A DNA stretch of 50,912 nucleotides, taken from CAYLSV01 sp964386435 (GTDB lineage Bacteria > Planctomycetota > Phycisphaerae > Tepidisphaerales > Tepidisphaeraceae). The DNA is taken from the NCBI GenBank assembly GCA_964386435.1, contig CAYLSV010000019.1, positions 1 through 50,912 of the forward strand, written 5' to 3'. Below, in pieces: positions 30,900-39,451 of the stretch (position 1 is the stretch's first letter; every line of letters begins with the position of its first letter). The notes beneath the pieces were generated by a model. It was not told the origin of the DNA and made no database searches. It worked only from the letters and a program-made list of their open reading frames with translations. The position numbers and the translations under genes are program-made.

Positions 30900-31590
30900 C
30901 GGTCGGATCTCCAAAAGTCGCCGCCACAGGCGGCCGGCGCGGTGGACCGCCACAGTAGCCCAAACCCGTCGCCATTGCACGTCCGACCGCAGCACCCACA
31001 CCCTCAGCCCGATCTAGCCTGGCCTGAAGCGTTATCCGGCAGTCAGGCGTGAGCTTTGCCGAGAGGACGAAGAACGGCACACCCGCCTCGTCACCTGCGA
31101 AGCCGTTGCCGTCAACGCCACGGCCGGTGACGCTTACCAGGCAATCCCATATAAGTAGTCTTCAGTTACAAGCAACTACGAGTGGCCACATGACACGCAG
31201 CCGATCCCTCCCGCGTCATTTCGCACCGCAACCTGTGCCGATGCAGTGTATGGGTCGAATCGGCGATTAGCTCCCCGAACAAAGAAGCCGTAGGTCGTGA
31301 GAATCTAAAACACGACGGTCGTATCGGAAAGCTATACGAAGCTACCTCGCTGAGCCGGACCACTGTAATGTTATGGATCGATTTGAAGTCGAAGAGTAAA
31401 ACAAGAACGCGAGTCAAGCTCGACGCTCACGCGGCGTCCTGAACCAGCACCTCGTCCGCGTTCTGACCGGCGAATGCCACAATCCGCATGATGATGATAT
31501 CATCGTTGCACCGATCCCAAGTAGTCCTATGGCGGGTTCGGTTGAGCCCTTGTTTGGCGTCGGACACATTAACTTGTCTCAACAGGAGCT
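30900..31590. other. Gene-free accessory stretch
   Basis: No reading frame here has convincing codon usage or a recognisable product. From about 31140 the base composition becomes visibly richer in A and T than the flanks (for example CCCATATAAGTAGTCTTCAG), marking the left edge of the decaying region that contains the transposase remnant. No tRNA or obvious promoter was seen. Confidence 0.6.
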
Positions 31591-31599
31591 TACAACGGA

Positions 31600-32640
31600 C
31601 ATCGTCTTGCGTGGCCCCACGAACGCCGCCGGACTTGCCGGGCTGATCCGCCGAGGGCGCAACGTCAAGAAGCGGGATCGTCCGCGAGCCGTCGAGCTGC
31701 CCCTTGCCAGCCACCCCACGCTTACCGTCATGGCCGTGCTCCGCCGATCACGCGGCTTCGTGCGACGCTGGTGCCCAAGTCATAGCCGGTGCAACATGCC
31801 AAGCTGCCGGCCGATTAACACGCGGCGTTCGAGCATCGCGTGCTCGCCGGGCCGAGCGACGAAAACGGTGTGTGCGCCCTACGCGGCGTGGACCGCCGAA
31901 GCATTCTCGAGTGAAAATTATCGGTCCGCTACTCCCTGTCGGGCGTCTACGAACTGCGGCATCGGCCCGGCCTTGCGGTGCTGGTCCCTCGCTCGCAGCA
32001 CTGCAAGAGCGACCCGGCGGCCATGCGACAGTGGGAGGAACACACCTTTTTCCCCAAGACGTCCGCCAGAAGCACCGCGACAAGAACGTTGGCGTCTGGT
32101 TCCAGGACGAGGCCCGCGTTGGGCAACAGGACACGCCGACGCGCGTCTGGGCCGAGCGTGGGAGCTGCCCGCGGTCTGTGCGGCAGCACCGTGTACAAGT
32201 CGGCCTACGTCCTCGGGGCGATCGACCCGCTGACCGGCCGGTCCTCGGCTTCGATCGCGCCGACGGTCAACACGCACCTGATGGACCTGATGGGGGTGCA
32301 ATTGCGGATGATCGCCGAGGAAGCGGGGCCCGACACGCACGTCGTGCTGGTGCTCGACGGCGCGGGGTGGCACCGGGCCAAGGATCTTGTGGTGCCCGAG
32401 TTAGTGACGCTGCTGCTCCTTCCGTCTTACGCGACGGAGCTGATGTCGCTGAAGCAGGTGTGGCAGTGGCTGCGACAGCACGACCTGAGCAACCGAATCT
32501 GCAAGGACGAGGCGGCGATCGACGAGGCGTGCAAAGGAGGCTGGAACAAGCCGACCCCGGACCGCCTCATGTCGACCACCGCCACTGGCTGGATCACCAA
32601 CGAGAGTGAAGCGGGATCTTTATCACTGGAAGATTCGATT
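31600..32640 (+). mobile_element. Decayed IS630-type transposase
   Basis: Pieces of one transposase are spread over shifting frames. The N-terminal helix-turn-helix is at ~31600-31765 (KKRDRPRAVELPLASH ... RRSRGFVRRW). A linker runs from ~31786 to 32050 (FEHRVLAGPSDENGVCALRG, then LSVRYSLSGVYELRHRPGL). FQDEARVGQQDTPTRVWAER, with the first catalytic Asp, is in another frame to ~32180. The catalytic end follows in the earlier frame (DTHVVLVLDGAGWHRAKDL, LLLPSYATELMSLKQVWQWL). In-frame stops at 31816 (TAA) and 31912 (TGA) and at least two frameshifts inactivate it. The expected third acidic residue (PELNPVExVW in the family) is lost. No terminal inverted repeats were found. Confidence 0.78.
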
Positions 32641-33121
32641 GCCTTCGGCCTGCCCCGTTGCATGGGCCAGCGGATAACACAGCCCTCTGAGGGTTGGTCG
32701 TCGTTTATTGGGTCAAAAGGGGCGGAGTCCCTACCTCCGGCCCAGCAAGCGACGACCTACTCTCATGCCGGCTGGCACAGGAAACGTGGACAGGTCGATC
32801 ACACAGTCAACACGGCTTTGGCAGGTTTTTCGGTGGGCGACGCGTGACATACGTGTGGAGCAGCAGTTCCGGCAGGGTGGAGGCATGATCGGGCGAACTT
32901 CGAGGTTGGGCCAATTGCTGCACGCGGAGCGCCCGATGCGGATGACCGGCGGGTCGCTTCAGGCGCCGCACGGCATGACGTTCGACGCCGACTTCACCAT
33001 GACCGGTGGCCGGTTGCTTGAGGGCTCGTCCGATGTAGTGCGGGCGTGGTTCAACAAGACGTTCACTTGGCGTGGCGGAACGTTCGAGGGCACGCTGTAG
33101 CCGGTCATCTCGGGCATCCTG

Positions 33122-34531
33122 GTGCTCGACCGCCCCGATCTGCAGATGGCGTATTACGCCACCGTCGAAAGAATGGCCGCCATAGTGCCGGGCACCTCCG
33201 TGACCGCCATGGCGAACACGCAGAGGCCGCCGGAACTAATTGTCGCACCCGGCGGGTTGTTGGAGATCGAGGTGGCGGCGGACGACGCGGTGACCGCCGA
33301 CGTGGGGGTGAAGTTGCAAGGCGAGATGGTGAAGCGAGGCGAAGGGGCGGCCAACTTCAGTACTCTGTGGCTGGAGGCGGCCGGGCGGCTCGAACTACTT
33401 GCCGGCCGCCTCGTCACCGGCGGAACCATCTCCGCACCCCCGATCTCCGGTGCCATCCTCCACCCGACCTTCCTGATCACCGGCACCGGCGAGTGGTTGA
33501 CGACGACCGGCACCTTGGAGCCGCAGACCCTTATCGGCAGCGTCGACATCACCGTGGCCGGCCCCGATGCCAAAGCGACTGCCCTCGCCCATCTGGACTA
33601 CTGGAGCGGCAGCGAGAGGAACCACCAAGGCTCGCTGACACTTGAGGGTGCGGCCGAGGTGATTATCAATACCGAAACGATCCGCCCGGCGATTGATGTC
33701 GGTCCCGCGTCACGCCTGCACGTGCCGGATGACGCGAGGTTCATGGCGGCCATGACCTCCCGCGCCACCGGCGATGTGGGCGATCGTCAGGTTGGCACGG
33801 TGGACGTGGCCGGCGTGTTGCAGGCGTATGGCTCGGTCTCGATCGACACGGGCGACGGTCCGGACCTGACACTGGACGAGGTCGTGCCGGTGGCCCGCGG
33901 CCAGAGCGTGCGCTTCGAGACACGCCCGCCGCTCGAGCAATCAAGCGACGGTGCACGGCCCCAGCGCAAGGAGGTGGCCGCGGCATCGGTCGACGACCCG
34001 GAGGCGGGGCAAATCCTTGCCGTCGCCGGCTACCCGTTCACACCAAGCCTCCAACTTTTGCTTGCCTCGAATACTGACGGATCAGGCGACCGCTTCACCG
34101 CCAATCACGTTGTCGAGGTCGTGGCGAGCGGGGCGGACGCGGGCACTTTCGAGGTGGTCAACCCATGGGGCGCGCTTCTCGCCTCTGCCCCCGCTGATGA
34201 GAGTGTCAGCTTCGACGTCGTGCTGCGGGAGGGCGTTCACGAGTTGCTGGTCCAGACAGTGAGCCCGGCGGGCCGGGTCTCGAAAGGTTTGGCGACGCAG
34301 AGCGTGGTGGTCGACACCACGGCCCCGTTCCATCACTCGGCCGAGCTCGAACATCGCCGTAGTGGCAATTTGCACTCGATCCAGTTGGCCGTTGAGTTCT
34401 ACGACCGCCACCCGGCCACGCCCGTAAGCGACCTGCTCCCGGTGATCGCGCACAACGGCACCGACGAGTTCATCGACGGGTTCCGCCTGCTCCGGTACCT
34501 GCCCAACAGCAGCGGCGGCGTGCTCATCTAA
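33122..34531 (+). CDS. Fragment of the broken giant surface protein (beta-rich middle)
   Basis: This open section between the TAG at 33098 and the TAA at 34529 would encode up to 476 residues; any start inside it (for example at 33122) would be internal to the ancestral protein. It contains beta-strand repeats (LEAAGRLELLAGRLVTGGTI, GPDAKATALAHLDYWSGSER, VDVAGVLQAYGSVSIDTGDG) like passenger regions of surface proteins. It also has an Ig-like stretch around VREGVHELLVQTVSPAGRVS-type sequence. It lacks a signal peptide, so on its own it would remain cytoplasmic. Confidence 0.55.
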   Translation: MLDRPDLQMAYYATVERMAAIVPGTSVTAMANTQRPPELIVAPGGLLEIEVAADDAVTADVGVKLQGEMVKRGEGAANFSTLWLEAAGRLELLAGRLVTGGTISAPPISGAILHPTFLITGTGEWLTTTGTLEPQTLIGSVDITVAGPDAKATALAHLDYWSGSERNHQGSLTLEGAAEVIINTETIRPAIDVGPASRLHVPDDARFMAAMTSRATGDVGDRQVGTVDVAGVLQAYGSVSIDTGDGPDLTLDEVVPVARGQSVRFETRPPLEQSSDGARPQRKEVAAASVDDPEAGQILAVAGYPFTPSLQLLLASNTDGSGDRFTANHVVEVVASGADAGTFEVVNPWGALLASAPADESVSFDVVLREGVHELLVQTVSPAGRVSKGLATQSVVVDTTAPFHHSAELEHRRSGNLHSIQLAVEFYDRHPATPVSDLLPVIAHNGTDEFIDGFRLLRYLPNSSGGVLI

Positions 34532-34540
34532 CAAAAGCAG

Positions 34541-35467
34541 TTGCTTAACGCCACGGTTGCCGACGAGTTGGCCGGCAGTTACACCGTTCTTGTGCCCGAG
34601 GGGCTCGTGACCGACGCCGCGGGCAACGTGAGCGGCGTGGTGGACTCGGCGCCGCAGGCCGAGTTGACATCGCGTCGCTCGGAACCGGCCATTGATCCAG
34701 AGCGGTACGAGTTGGTGAACGAGCTGGTGCCGCAAAGCCGCCCGTCGTCACCAAGCCACTTCATTGAGTTCGGCGACAGCGTCTACTTCACCGCCAGCAT
34801 CAATGACAGCCCCGGCAACCGACGTCACCTGTTCCGTCGAGCCGCGGACGGAACCATCACAAAGTTGCACGGGATGTACGGCAAAAACATCGACGTGGCC
34901 GGCACCATCACCACTTTCGGCGACACGTTGGTGTTGCTGAGCGACAACGTGATTCAAGGCTACGTCCCCCAGTTTGGGACGGTCCGCACGCTGGCGGTGC
35001 TGCCGGGTGCGACCCAAATCGCGGGTGTGGGCAATCGGCTGGTGGTCCGCGTCGGCGGGGAGCTGGTGTCGCTTGAGATGCGATCCAACGACACGCCGGG
35101 CGAGGCCGTCACGCTCAAGTCGGAAGATCCGAAGGTGGGCGGCGACGGCGTGATTGGCCTGGTGCCAGCCGAGGGCAATCGGCCGCTCATGTTCGCCGAA
35201 CGCCGCTTGGGCGTGGACGGGTGGGAGACAATCGTCTGGCGGACTGACGGCAGCGTCTCGGGAACGCACAGGGTGTTTTACCTGAGTGACCCCGGCATCT
35301 CGGGCATGCCCGACTTCAAAATTTCGAGCCCGTCCCCCGATCGATTATCGCCAGCGGTCGGTACGCGTGGTTCATCGACACCGAGTGCCACGGCGGCAGC
35401 CGGGCGTGGCAGACCGACGGGACGATCGAAGGCACCTTCTCCTTCAGCGACATTTTCACGAACCTGA
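34541..35467 (+). CDS. Fragment of the broken giant surface protein (propeller start)
   Basis: This open section follows the TAA at 34529. Up to ~35335 it encodes authentic protein: LAGSYTVLVPEGLVTDAAGN, a FGDSVYFTASINDSPGNRRH propeller-like blade and GWETIVWRTDGSVSGTHRVF, the first hyalin-like TDGT motif. After 35335 the frame turns into low-complexity serine/arginine/proline sequence (SPSATAAAGRGRPTGRSK), the sign that the true frame has shifted. Confidence 0.5.
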   Translation: MLNATVADELAGSYTVLVPEGLVTDAAGNVSGVVDSAPQAELTSRRSEPAIDPERYELVNELVPQSRPSSPSHFIEFGDSVYFTASINDSPGNRRHLFRRAADGTITKLHGMYGKNIDVAGTITTFGDTLVLLSDNVIQGYVPQFGTVRTLAVLPGATQIAGVGNRLVVRVGGELVSLEMRSNDTPGEAVTLKSEDPKVGGDGVIGLVPAEGNRPLMFAERRLGVDGWETIVWRTDGSVSGTHRVFYLSDPGISGMPDFKISSPSPDRLSPAVGTRGSSTPSATAAAGRGRPTGRSKAPSPSATFSRT

Positions 35468-35499
35468 CCCAACCGTTCAAGACCGATGGCGCAGGCGGC

Positions 35500-37824
35500 T
35501 TGATCTACCGACGCTCCGCGTCGCAGGGGTGGCGGGCGATCCCCGTTGGGCTCGGGCGCTACAACCCGGCGGCTGATGCCACAGGCGTGATCTATGATCG
35601 GCAGGACGAGCACACTGTCCGGTCCTTCGCCGCCTTACTCGATGGCCGCGTGGTGTTCAATGTCAGCGACCGCGAGTTCACGGAAATGCGGGTGGTCGGT
35701 CCGGATGGCGGGAAGTCGGAACTCGTCCTCCGTGAGCCCGTCGACGAGCCGGCTCGCATCGGCACGTTGGTGCCGCTGGGCGAGGGCGACCTGCTGGTGT
35801 TCGCCGCCCTCGGCGAGCCGTCGGGGGACGAAATGACGCGGGACAACATCCACCTGTTCGATACGCAGACGTGGCAATCGAAGGTCGTTGGGGCGACGGA
35901 GCACAACCTGCTACAAAGGGATCTGCCAGCGGCGGGGCGGCCGGTGCAGGTCGCGGCGGGTTGGTTGGTGAACACCGGCGAGCTCGGGCTCATCGACCCC
36001 GACGCTGACGAGCCGACGGTGACGAAGCTGGCCGACCTCAACTCGCAACATCTCATCGTCGGCGACGTCTCCGCCATCACCGCCCAGGGCGGCCGGTACC
36101 TCACCTACGACGGCGGCCGGTACTCGTCCTACTCCCCCGGCCTGTTCTTCGTCGAGAACGATGGCACCCAACACCGCATCGATTGGCACAACTTCTCAAC
36201 CCGCCGCGACAGCGGCCGACTCCCGCGGGCGCTGACCGTGGGGGACCCGTTGTTTTCCTCGAACTATGAGCACGAGAGTTGGCTTGATTACGAGTCCGGC
36301 GTCATCAACTCCGTCGACCGTTCGCGGGCTTTCGGCTACACGCAGCCCGTGGAGTACAACGGCAAGGCCTATGTGGCGGCCAAGAGCGACGACGGGAACT
36401 GGTCCGGCCTGCTGCGCATCGATCCGCGAGATGCCGGATCCGACCCCGGTGAGCGCGTGCTGGATCAAGCCGTGGGGCACATGGTCAGCGGGCCGGGCGG
36501 GGTGCTGACGCAGCGCAGCAGCGGAGAAGGTGGCGGCGATCCGCAGTGGGTTCTGGTAACCGAGGACTGGGTCAGCCCGCCGCTGGCCAGCTTGTCGCGG
36601 AGCGACTTCATCGGTGCGGCTGCGGCACCATTGAGCATGGGCTTCGTCTTCGGAGCCACCGACGCCAATGGCGTACAACAAGTGTTCTACACCGACGGCA
36701 CGTTCGAAGGCACCCGGCAGCTCAGCACCTTCGTGTGGGACTCCACGGCCAATCAACAGCCCCCCGATCGCTTCGTCGCCCACGGCGGGCGGGCGTTCTT
36801 CACCGCCGCCAACGCGGGCGAACGCCGCGTCTGGTCAACCGACGGCACGCCCGACGGCACCCGCCAGGTGCCGGGCGTCCCACCTTTGACAAATCAAGCG
36901 CAGCAAATGGTCGTCGGCGTCCAGGACGGTGCGGCCGTGTTGTACGATGCCCGAGGCGATCGAATCTGGACGACCGACGGCACACCGGGAAACACCCGTG
37001 TCGTGGCAGAATCGATTTATTCCGCGGTGGCCGTGGCTCGATCGCGAGAGGGCGGTGAGGGCCGACTCCAGCTCGTGTTGACCAATGCCAACGGACGAAC
37101 GCTCTGGACCTTCGACGGCAGCCATCTGTTGCCCGTCGACACCCTAAGCCACGGTGTGGAACTGATTGATACGCCCAACCAACTCGAGCCCCCGGCCGAG
37201 GCGTGGTTCCGCAGCACCGACGCGGACATCGGGAACGCCGTCTACCGCTTTGCAGGCATTGATCCGACGCCAATCGGCATCGCCAGCATTGTGACGCAAT
37301 GGCAGCAGGAGATCGCGATCGAACTCACCACCGACAAGACGCTCGCACCAATGGTCCACACCCGATCGGCCAACGGCTGGACGCTGCGGCACGAGGCCAC
37401 TGGCGAGCAGATCGCCGCCGACCGCCTCACGCTGCGGCCCGTCGAGGAGGGGCTGACTCTTGCCGTGGCCGGGACCCTTGCCAGCGGCCGCCCCGCCGAT
37501 GCCGTCTACGACCTCGCCGGCCGCCCGATGGTGGCGGACACGCGGCACGCCTTCACCTTCCTCCAGGGCGACGCCAACGATGACGGGCGGGTGAATCTGG
37601 CCGATTTTGCCACACTGCGTCGAAACTTCGGCCGCGAGGATGCCCCGCTGTCCTCCGACGCCGACTTCAACTTCGACGACCGCGTGGATTTGGCTGACTT
37701 CGCCCTGCTCCGCCAGAATTTCGGCACCGTCATGACCAGTATGGCCGCCACCTCCGGCGGCGGCCGCCAGTCACTGTTCGCGCGGCATGGCAGCTCGGAC
37801 GACGAGCAGCGGCGGCTCATCTGA
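35500..37824 (+). CDS. Fragment of the broken giant surface protein (hyalin-like repeats and dockerin-like end)
   Basis: 774 residues from a TTG at 35500, although the same frame is open from 35290. It carries repeated propeller-like segments with the TDGT motif and ends in two EF-hand-like dockerin repeats (GDANDDGRVNLADFATLRRN at ~2045 bp into the fragment, and DADFNFDDRVDLADFALLRQ), a hallmark of planctomycete secreted proteins. The tail after the repeats is short and basic (SLFARHGSSDDEQRRLI). It has no signal peptide because the gene is broken upstream. Confidence 0.65.
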   Translation: MIYRRSASQGWRAIPVGLGRYNPAADATGVIYDRQDEHTVRSFAALLDGRVVFNVSDREFTEMRVVGPDGGKSELVLREPVDEPARIGTLVPLGEGDLLVFAALGEPSGDEMTRDNIHLFDTQTWQSKVVGATEHNLLQRDLPAAGRPVQVAAGWLVNTGELGLIDPDADEPTVTKLADLNSQHLIVGDVSAITAQGGRYLTYDGGRYSSYSPGLFFVENDGTQHRIDWHNFSTRRDSGRLPRALTVGDPLFSSNYEHESWLDYESGVINSVDRSRAFGYTQPVEYNGKAYVAAKSDDGNWSGLLRIDPRDAGSDPGERVLDQAVGHMVSGPGGVLTQRSSGEGGGDPQWVLVTEDWVSPPLASLSRSDFIGAAAAPLSMGFVFGATDANGVQQVFYTDGTFEGTRQLSTFVWDSTANQQPPDRFVAHGGRAFFTAANAGERRVWSTDGTPDGTRQVPGVPPLTNQAQQMVVGVQDGAAVLYDARGDRIWTTDGTPGNTRVVAESIYSAVAVARSREGGEGRLQLVLTNANGRTLWTFDGSHLLPVDTLSHGVELIDTPNQLEPPAEAWFRSTDADIGNAVYRFAGIDPTPIGIASIVTQWQQEIAIELTTDKTLAPMVHTRSANGWTLRHEATGEQIAADRLTLRPVEEGLTLAVAGTLASGRPADAVYDLAGRPMVADTRHAFTFLQGDANDDGRVNLADFATLRRNFGREDAPLSSDADFNFDDRVDLADFALLRQNFGTVMTSMAATSGGGRQSLFARHGSSDDEQRRLI

Positions 37825-37886
37825 CGATGCCAGCCGCGTCTTGGTATCTGCGGTCGCGGCGGCTCGCCGTTTGCATTCCGCTGGTC

Positions 37887-38306
37887 ATGGACGCCACCGC
37901 CGATCCCGCCGTCAGGGTGAACGTCCGCCGCAAGCCGGCGGCGGCGGATGAGTTGCAGCGTGACCTTGATCGATTGCGACGGTTCAGCACCTTTATGGAC
38001 AGCCAGTTCGAGGTCGCCGGCATCAAGTTCGGGGCGGATGCCCTGGCCGGGCTGATTCCCGGCATTGGCGATGCCGCCACGACGGCGGCGGGTTTGTACC
38101 CGATTTACCTCGCCCGCAAGCACGAGCTGGGCAAGCGGGTGATCGGCAAGATGCTCGCCAACCTCGCCGTCGACTTCGGCGTCGGCCTGGTGCCGTTTCT
38201 CGGGGATGCGGCGGACGTGTGGTTCAAGGCAAGCCTCAAGAACCGCGCCGTATTCGAAAAAGCCGTCGCCAAGCGAACGCCGCGGCCGCCCGCACCGGCG
38301 GCTTGA
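37887..38306 (+). CDS. DUF4112 membrane protein
   Basis: 139 residues from the ATG at 37887. The DUF4112 pattern is clear: LDRLRRFSTFMDSQFEVAGI, then FGADALAGLIPGIGDAATTA, LYPIYLARKHELGKRVIGKM, and ANLAVDFGVGLVPFLGDAAD with VWFKASLKNRAVFEK. Two glycine-rich hydrophobic stretches (around GLIPGIGD and GLVPFLGD) probably sit in the membrane. Function unknown. It lies 62 bp beyond the giant pseudogene. Confidence 0.87.
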   Translation: MDATADPAVRVNVRRKPAAADELQRDLDRLRRFSTFMDSQFEVAGIKFGADALAGLIPGIGDAATTAAGLYPIYLARKHELGKRVIGKMLANLAVDFGVGLVPFLGDAADVWFKASLKNRAVFEKAVAKRTPRPPAPAA

Positions 38307-38321
38307 ATCCGTCTCAACGCT

Positions 38322-38437
38322 GCTGAAGCCGCCTCCGCCTCGTAGAGGCGGGGCTTCAACAATCGCGGGNNNNNNNNNNNNNNNNNNNNNNNNNNNNNNN
38401 NNNNNNNNNNNNNNNACGAGGCGGAGGCGGCTTCAGC
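38322..38437. repeat. Nested palindrome containing a 46-base assembly gap
   Basis: 38322-38343 (GCTGAAGCCGCCTCCGCCTC plus GT) and 38416-38437 are perfect 22-bp reverse complements. Between them the left inner hairpin continues (AGAGGCGGGGCTTC), then bases 38370-38415 are N. The missing sequence is presumably the partner inner hairpin. The element lies between the DUF4112 gene and the AEC permease gene. Confidence 0.82.
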
Positions 38438-38479
38438 GACACTGGCATCCGGCGGAGCGGCCGAAAGCGAGCGAGCCGC

Positions 38480-39430
38480 TTGCCGTGGCGGCTGGCTACG
38501 CTCCGGCTTGTGCTAAGTGTGTTGCTGCCGATCCTGTTGCTCGCCGGGTGCGGGGCGGTGTTGCAGCGGAAGTTTGGGCTGCACATGCCGACCTTGGTGA
38601 AGCTGAACCTTTACCTGTTCGTGCCCGCGTTTTTGTTTCATCGCATTGTCATCAGCGACATCCGGCTCGGCGAGGCGGCGGTGGTGGTGGGGGCGACGTG
38701 TGTCGTGGCACTGGGGCTCGGGGTGGTGGCGGGCGTGGTGGCGAAGGTGGCCGGGGCGTCGCGGGGGACGATCGCGGCGGTGGCGATGGCGACGTGCGTC
38801 TACAACTCCGGCAACTACGGCGTCCCGCTGGCGGAACTGGCATTCGGGGCCGAGCGGGCGGCGGTGCAGACGATCGTGCTGGCGACGCAGAACGTGCTGA
38901 CCTTCACCGTCGGCCTGCTGCTGGCGGCGGGCGGGTCGGGGTTCTCGACTAAAGAGGCGGCCCTAAAGCTGGCGAAACTGCCGATCCCGTACGCGTTGGC
39001 CGCGGCGGTGGTGGGGCGATGGGTGGGGCCGGAAGGACTGCCGGGTTGGTTGCTTGACGCGACGCGGTTGATGGCGGATGGGCTGGTGCCGATCGCGTTG
39101 GTGACGCTGGGCGCACAATTGGCGACGACGCCGCGCTGGCCGCGGTGGGGGCCGGTGGGGCTGGTGGCGTTTTTGCGGCTCGTCGTCGGCCCGGCGGCGA
39201 TGGCCGGGCTGCTGTGGCTGGGGCATCGACTCTCGCCAGGCACCGCCATCGATTTGTGGCCGCGGCCGGCAGAGGTGCTGATCCTGACGGCCGGCGTGCC
39301 GACGGCGGTGAACACGCTGCTGCTGACGCTGGAGCTCGATGGCGATGCAAAACTGGCCGCCGACTGCGTGTTCTGGACGACAGTGCTCAGCGCGCCGACG
39401 GTGGCAATCTGGCTGCTCGTACTGGCGTGA
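38480..39430 (+). CDS. AEC-family permease (auxin efflux carrier / malate permease type)
   Basis: 316 residues with about ten membrane segments in two inverted halves. VLSVLLPILLLAGCGAVLQR, KLNLYLFVPAFLFHRIVIS and CVYNSGNYGVPLAELAFGAE (the conserved N-x-GN-x-G motif) mark the first half. MADGLVPIALVTLGAQLATT and ILTAGVPTAVNTLLLTLELD mark the second. Bacterial members export or import organic acids or amino acids. The start is uncertain: TTG at 38480 is used, and GTG codons ~30 bases later are alternatives. It is followed after 21 bp by a mechanosensitive channel gene. Confidence 0.87.
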   Translation: MPWRLATLRLVLSVLLPILLLAGCGAVLQRKFGLHMPTLVKLNLYLFVPAFLFHRIVISDIRLGEAAVVVGATCVVALGLGVVAGVVAKVAGASRGTIAAVAMATCVYNSGNYGVPLAELAFGAERAAVQTIVLATQNVLTFTVGLLLAAGGSGFSTKEAALKLAKLPIPYALAAAVVGRWVGPEGLPGWLLDATRLMADGLVPIALVTLGAQLATTPRWPRWGPVGLVAFLRLVVGPAAMAGLLWLGHRLSPGTAIDLWPRPAEVLILTAGVPTAVNTLLLTLELDGDAKLAADCVFWTTVLSAPTVAIWLLVLA

Positions 39431-39451
39431 GCGGGTCTACTGTCGCGGCAA

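Larger units (their letters stand above)
32886..37824 (+). pseudogene. Giant secreted/surface protein gene broken by two stops and one frameshift
   Basis: About 1,645 codons. One frame is open through 32886-35335 except for TAG at 33098 and TAA at 34529. It then continues in the -1 frame to 37824, consistent with one missing base in the C-run at 35334-35338. Protein similarity runs smoothly across each break. Order: beta-helix-like repeats (FTMTGGRLLEG, FTWRGGTFEGTL), a beta-rich middle, then hyalin-like motifs of the pattern WxTDGTxxGTR (WRTDGSVSGTHRV, WQTDGTIEGTF, FYTDGTFEGTRQL, WSTDGTPDGTRQV, WTTDGTPGNTRVV). It ends in a dockerin-like pair (GDANDDGRVNLADFATLRRN, FNFDDRVDLADFALLRQNF). No signal peptide remains at the 5' end, which abuts the transposase remnant. 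Confidence 0.8.

Noticed and set aside
31488..31505. Palindrome GATGATATCATC
   Set aside because: Short, AT-rich and isolated, without a gene that it could control; not distinguishable from chance.
31427..31714. 95-codon minus-strand open frame next to the transposase remnant
   Set aside because: It overlaps the N-terminal part of the decayed transposase in antisense and shows no recognisable protein features.
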